A stretch of DNA of 64,000 bases from Scatophagus argus (Eukaryota > Chordata > Actinopteri > Scatophagidae): contig NC_058494.1 of assembly GCF_020382885.2 (NCBI RefSeq), forward strand, positions 27,006,329 to 27,070,328, written 5' to 3'. The notes beneath the pieces are model-generated. The model made no database searches. It saw nothing but the letters and a program-made list of their open reading frames with translations, and was not told the DNA's origin. The position numbers were made by a program, and so were the translations under genes. The first letter of the stretch is position 1; each line of letters starts with the position of its first letter. Shown here piece by piece: positions 61,206-64,000 of this stretch.

Positions 61206-64000
61206 GTAAGTAAAATGTTAGGATGTTGAAGCTAACTTAACCCCACCTAACTTTAAGCTAGTGCCAGGTATGTTTGTTCCGTTGGATCTTTACCTGGGAG
61301 CGGCACGAGCGGCTGAACGACCTGCCCAGGCCTGATAAATCCTGTTTTAATGACATGTAACGTTATGTGACGCTGTTTGAATGTGTTTTTTTAGGAAACT
61401 TTGGATTTTTTTGCAAGAACATGTATCATTTACTTTATTAAACTATAGTTCAATATTTATGTAAATACCCGTTAGCTGCACGGTTAAACAAAGTTAGCCG
61501 AAGAACGCGTTTCTTATGGCCAGTGGATGAGCACACAAAGCGGGCTGTGTTCTGCCCTGGGCTGTCAGAGCCCCTGAAATCCTGGAAACACGCACTCAGA
61601 CCCGCAGGCCTTTAGCTCAGTGTATTTCCTTGACCGCAAAACCGTCTGACTTCCTCGTACAGCCCCCTCCCTGCCTCCCCGGTGGTATTTATCTGTGCTG
61701 TTGATGTGGGCGAACTTCTCGCTGTTAAATGGTTGTTTACTAGTTGTTAGGATGAGCAGCTTTATGGAGACCAAACCTCGGCAATCATGACCTACATAGG
61801 ACTTCCTTTTGCTTTGATCTTGCATTGAAAGGATTAGTCAGATTATGAGGGTCAAAGGTCAGGACCTGTTGGCTTTTATCAGTGTATCGCTGTGAGTTTT
61901 GCATGTGTTTGTGAAAGTAGACATCCTGCAGAGGTAACAGATGATCATCAGGGCACCACGGACATGTTTTCTTCTTCTTCTCTGCCATCATACAATAACA
62001 GAGACTGATAGTGGAATTTCCTACTTGATTATAGATATTCAGAATTTAAATATCCACCACCTCATATGTCCTCCTGTCTGTGGGTTTTTTACAGTCACGT
62101 ATTTGACTAAGCGGTGAATCTCATCCCATCCTTGTGAACGATTGATCCCTCCCAGGATGACCCTTTCAAACCAAATCCTTTACTGTCACCTGTTAGCCTG
62201 TTTACCTGTCGAATGTTCCGCACAGATGTTTTTTAAAGTGGTCCACAACATTGCCAGACTTCTGTTGCCCCTGTCCCAGCAGGTTTGAAACGTGTTGCTT
62301 ACATCAAGTTCAGAATGAGTTGATATTTATTAAAAAAAAAACAATGAAAGTGATGAGGAATTAAATATATTGCCTTCATACTGTTTTTAGTTGAGTATAT
62401 GTCAGAAACAATGAGCCGACGATCACATTCTGTCTTCAGTGCCTTACACATCATCAAAACTTCGGGGGTTACATGAAGTTTATTTACTGTCAGGCCTAAC
62501 AGACTTATTTTATTTTACCCCATGCAAGTTGATAACTCGCTTTGATGCTGAAGCCCGTTAATTGATGTGTTGACTAACAGAAAATTGATCAGCAAGTTTT
62601 GATAATCAGTCATAATCATGTTTGTTATTTTCAAGCAAATTTCCCAAAGTATAAATTACTGGTTCCAGCTCTTATTGCTGGGAGCCTGTGCTTCTATTTG
62701 TGCTTTTTTTCTAGATGAATAAATTAAGTGAGAAGATGATTAGCAGATAAATCAATACTGAAAATAATCACTAGTTTCAGCCCTAATAGGAATAATACAA
62801 CCAGCAATTATTATTATTATTGTTTAAATCTTTCTCCAAACTCAGGCATTGTCATGTGTCCCACAGAAGAGACCCGTGACACTGTTGGCTCACTGAAGTA
62901 ACATCTTTATTTTAAAAAAATTACTCCTGCAGTTACCTAAAGGACAGAAGACAAGTTGAGGTCCTATTGAGATGTTCAGTATTTCTTACATCTGTTAGTG
63001 TTTCTGCAAGATTGTGTCAGCAAGACATCGGTTTGTGTCAGCTGTTATTCAGAAACGAGGAGTGTTGATATTCCATAAATAGAAAATAATGGCTGCAGCT
63101 GCAACAAGCTGCTATTTTAATATCCATTAATCTGTCTCTTGTCATTGTAATGGAAAATTCCCATCAGATGTTACCAGAACCCAAACTGACCTCCTAGTGG
63201 TCGTTTATGCTGTGAATCAAACTTGAGTGTTTTTACTTAACAACTGACTTCAGAGATTTTTTTTCTTTGATTATATTAATGCTAATTGATTGTGACTGAT
63301 GGTTTTATCTGTCAAATTGGTCACAGGTTGATGCGTCTCAATTTCCAACAGAATGTCGTGGCTGCGTGAGATGTGTTAATAGCGGGTTGGACAATTGTTC
63401 TGATTATTAATCTAATAATAACAGCCTTGAAGCGTTGAATGCTTGTCACTGAAACTAGCCCCTTTGGCTTCAGTCCTTGCGCACTCAGCACATGTTGAGA
63501 TAACGTAACGCCACAGTCTGAGTTTCTGTCTCTGCTGCCGTGTGTTTCCGTTTAAACCACGTCACTGACTGACTGGCGAGCTTGCTCGGTGAGATTCCTT
63601 TGGTTTTCCTTGGTGAAAACTTGCCCCGACACTCAGCCAGGCGGCCTGAGGAATGGAGCGGCAGCAGAGCATGAGGGTGGGGTGAGGAGCCGACGCTGCC
63701 TGCATGAGCCAACAATGGACCCAGACAGCGAACTGGTTTGGGGAGATCCACTGACCTCAGTCATAGTATGCCGAGCTGACACATTCAGAGCAGTTTGAGG
63801 TAGATCGTAGTGGCTGTCTTTTAATTTGAACAGGCCTAACACTGTCTTTATCTTGAGTCCAACTGGGCAAACTCCTCTTGAAGCAGTGTTTGCACAAGTG
63901 GAAATGAGGGGAAACAACTGAACCAGTGGAATATTCATCTTTCACCAGGAGGAATCCCACGTGAGTCCGTCTGGTCTCCAGACTGCGTTTTGTCACTACG
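61206..64000. other. Probable intron or intergenic sequence, no gene recognised
   Basis: About 2.8 kb of mostly AT-rich sequence. Short open frames near 63590-63800 have no family resemblance and lack splice-site support. Confidence 0.4.

Noticed and set aside
63589-63798. Candidate exon with MDPDSELVWGDPL near 63716
   Set aside because: No flanking donor in frame, stop shortly after, and no family resemblance.

Overview
The window is nuclear DNA from a ray-finned fish, most likely a percomorph. Genes have GT-AG introns. A cluster of tandem C2H2 zinc-finger genes carries an N-terminal leader that I associate with percomorph zinc-finger proteins. The interspersed repeats are fish types: L2-like and Rex3-like LINEs, a tRNA-derived SINE and long-TIR DNA transposons.

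Layout. (1) 1-10.7 kb, plus strand: the 3' part of gpr179, from TM2 to the stop, with a very large last exon holding 23 CPW[E/D] motifs. (2) 10.7-16.1 kb, minus: a complete eight-exon mrpl45. Its 3' end meets that of gpr179 tail to tail, with poly(A) signals about 30 bp apart. The gpr179/mrpl45 neighbour pair also exists on human 17q12 (from memory). (3) 16.3-35.6 kb, minus: an expanding cluster of five C2H2 units, here called A, B, C, psi-E and D. Each intact unit has a 172-nt leader exon and one large finger exon. Finger counts are 11 (A), 9 (B), 8 (C, truncated by a frameshift), remnant only (psi-E) and 6 (D). The units share promoter, intron, spacer and 3'-flank blocks and are riddled with mobile-element insertions. 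(4) 36.4-53.2 kb, plus: a complete 23-exon npepps (puromycin-sensitive aminopeptidase) with all gluzincin catalytic motifs. It is head to head with zinc-finger unit D. (5) 54.5-58.3 kb, plus: a C6orf120 (UPF0669) homologue with its coding region in one exon, a likely upstream 5' UTR exon and two short upstream ORFs. (6) 58.9-59.7 kb, minus: mrpl21, uninterrupted by introns. (7) 60.7-64 kb: a possible first exon of an unrecognised plus-strand gene, then about 2.8 kb with no recognisable coding sequence.

The flanking genes are unrelated housekeeping or neuronal genes: a retinal bipolar-cell receptor, two mitochondrial ribosomal proteins, a cytosolic aminopeptidase and a secretory-pathway protein. 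The most dynamic part is the zinc-finger cluster. Its 5' portions (leader exon, intron, acidic spacer) are almost identical between units, while finger number and finger identity differ widely. That is the pattern expected from recent duplication plus gene conversion at the 5' end and finger turnover at the 3' end. Exon coordinates were read by eye from splice signals and family conservation. No alignment or database search was run.
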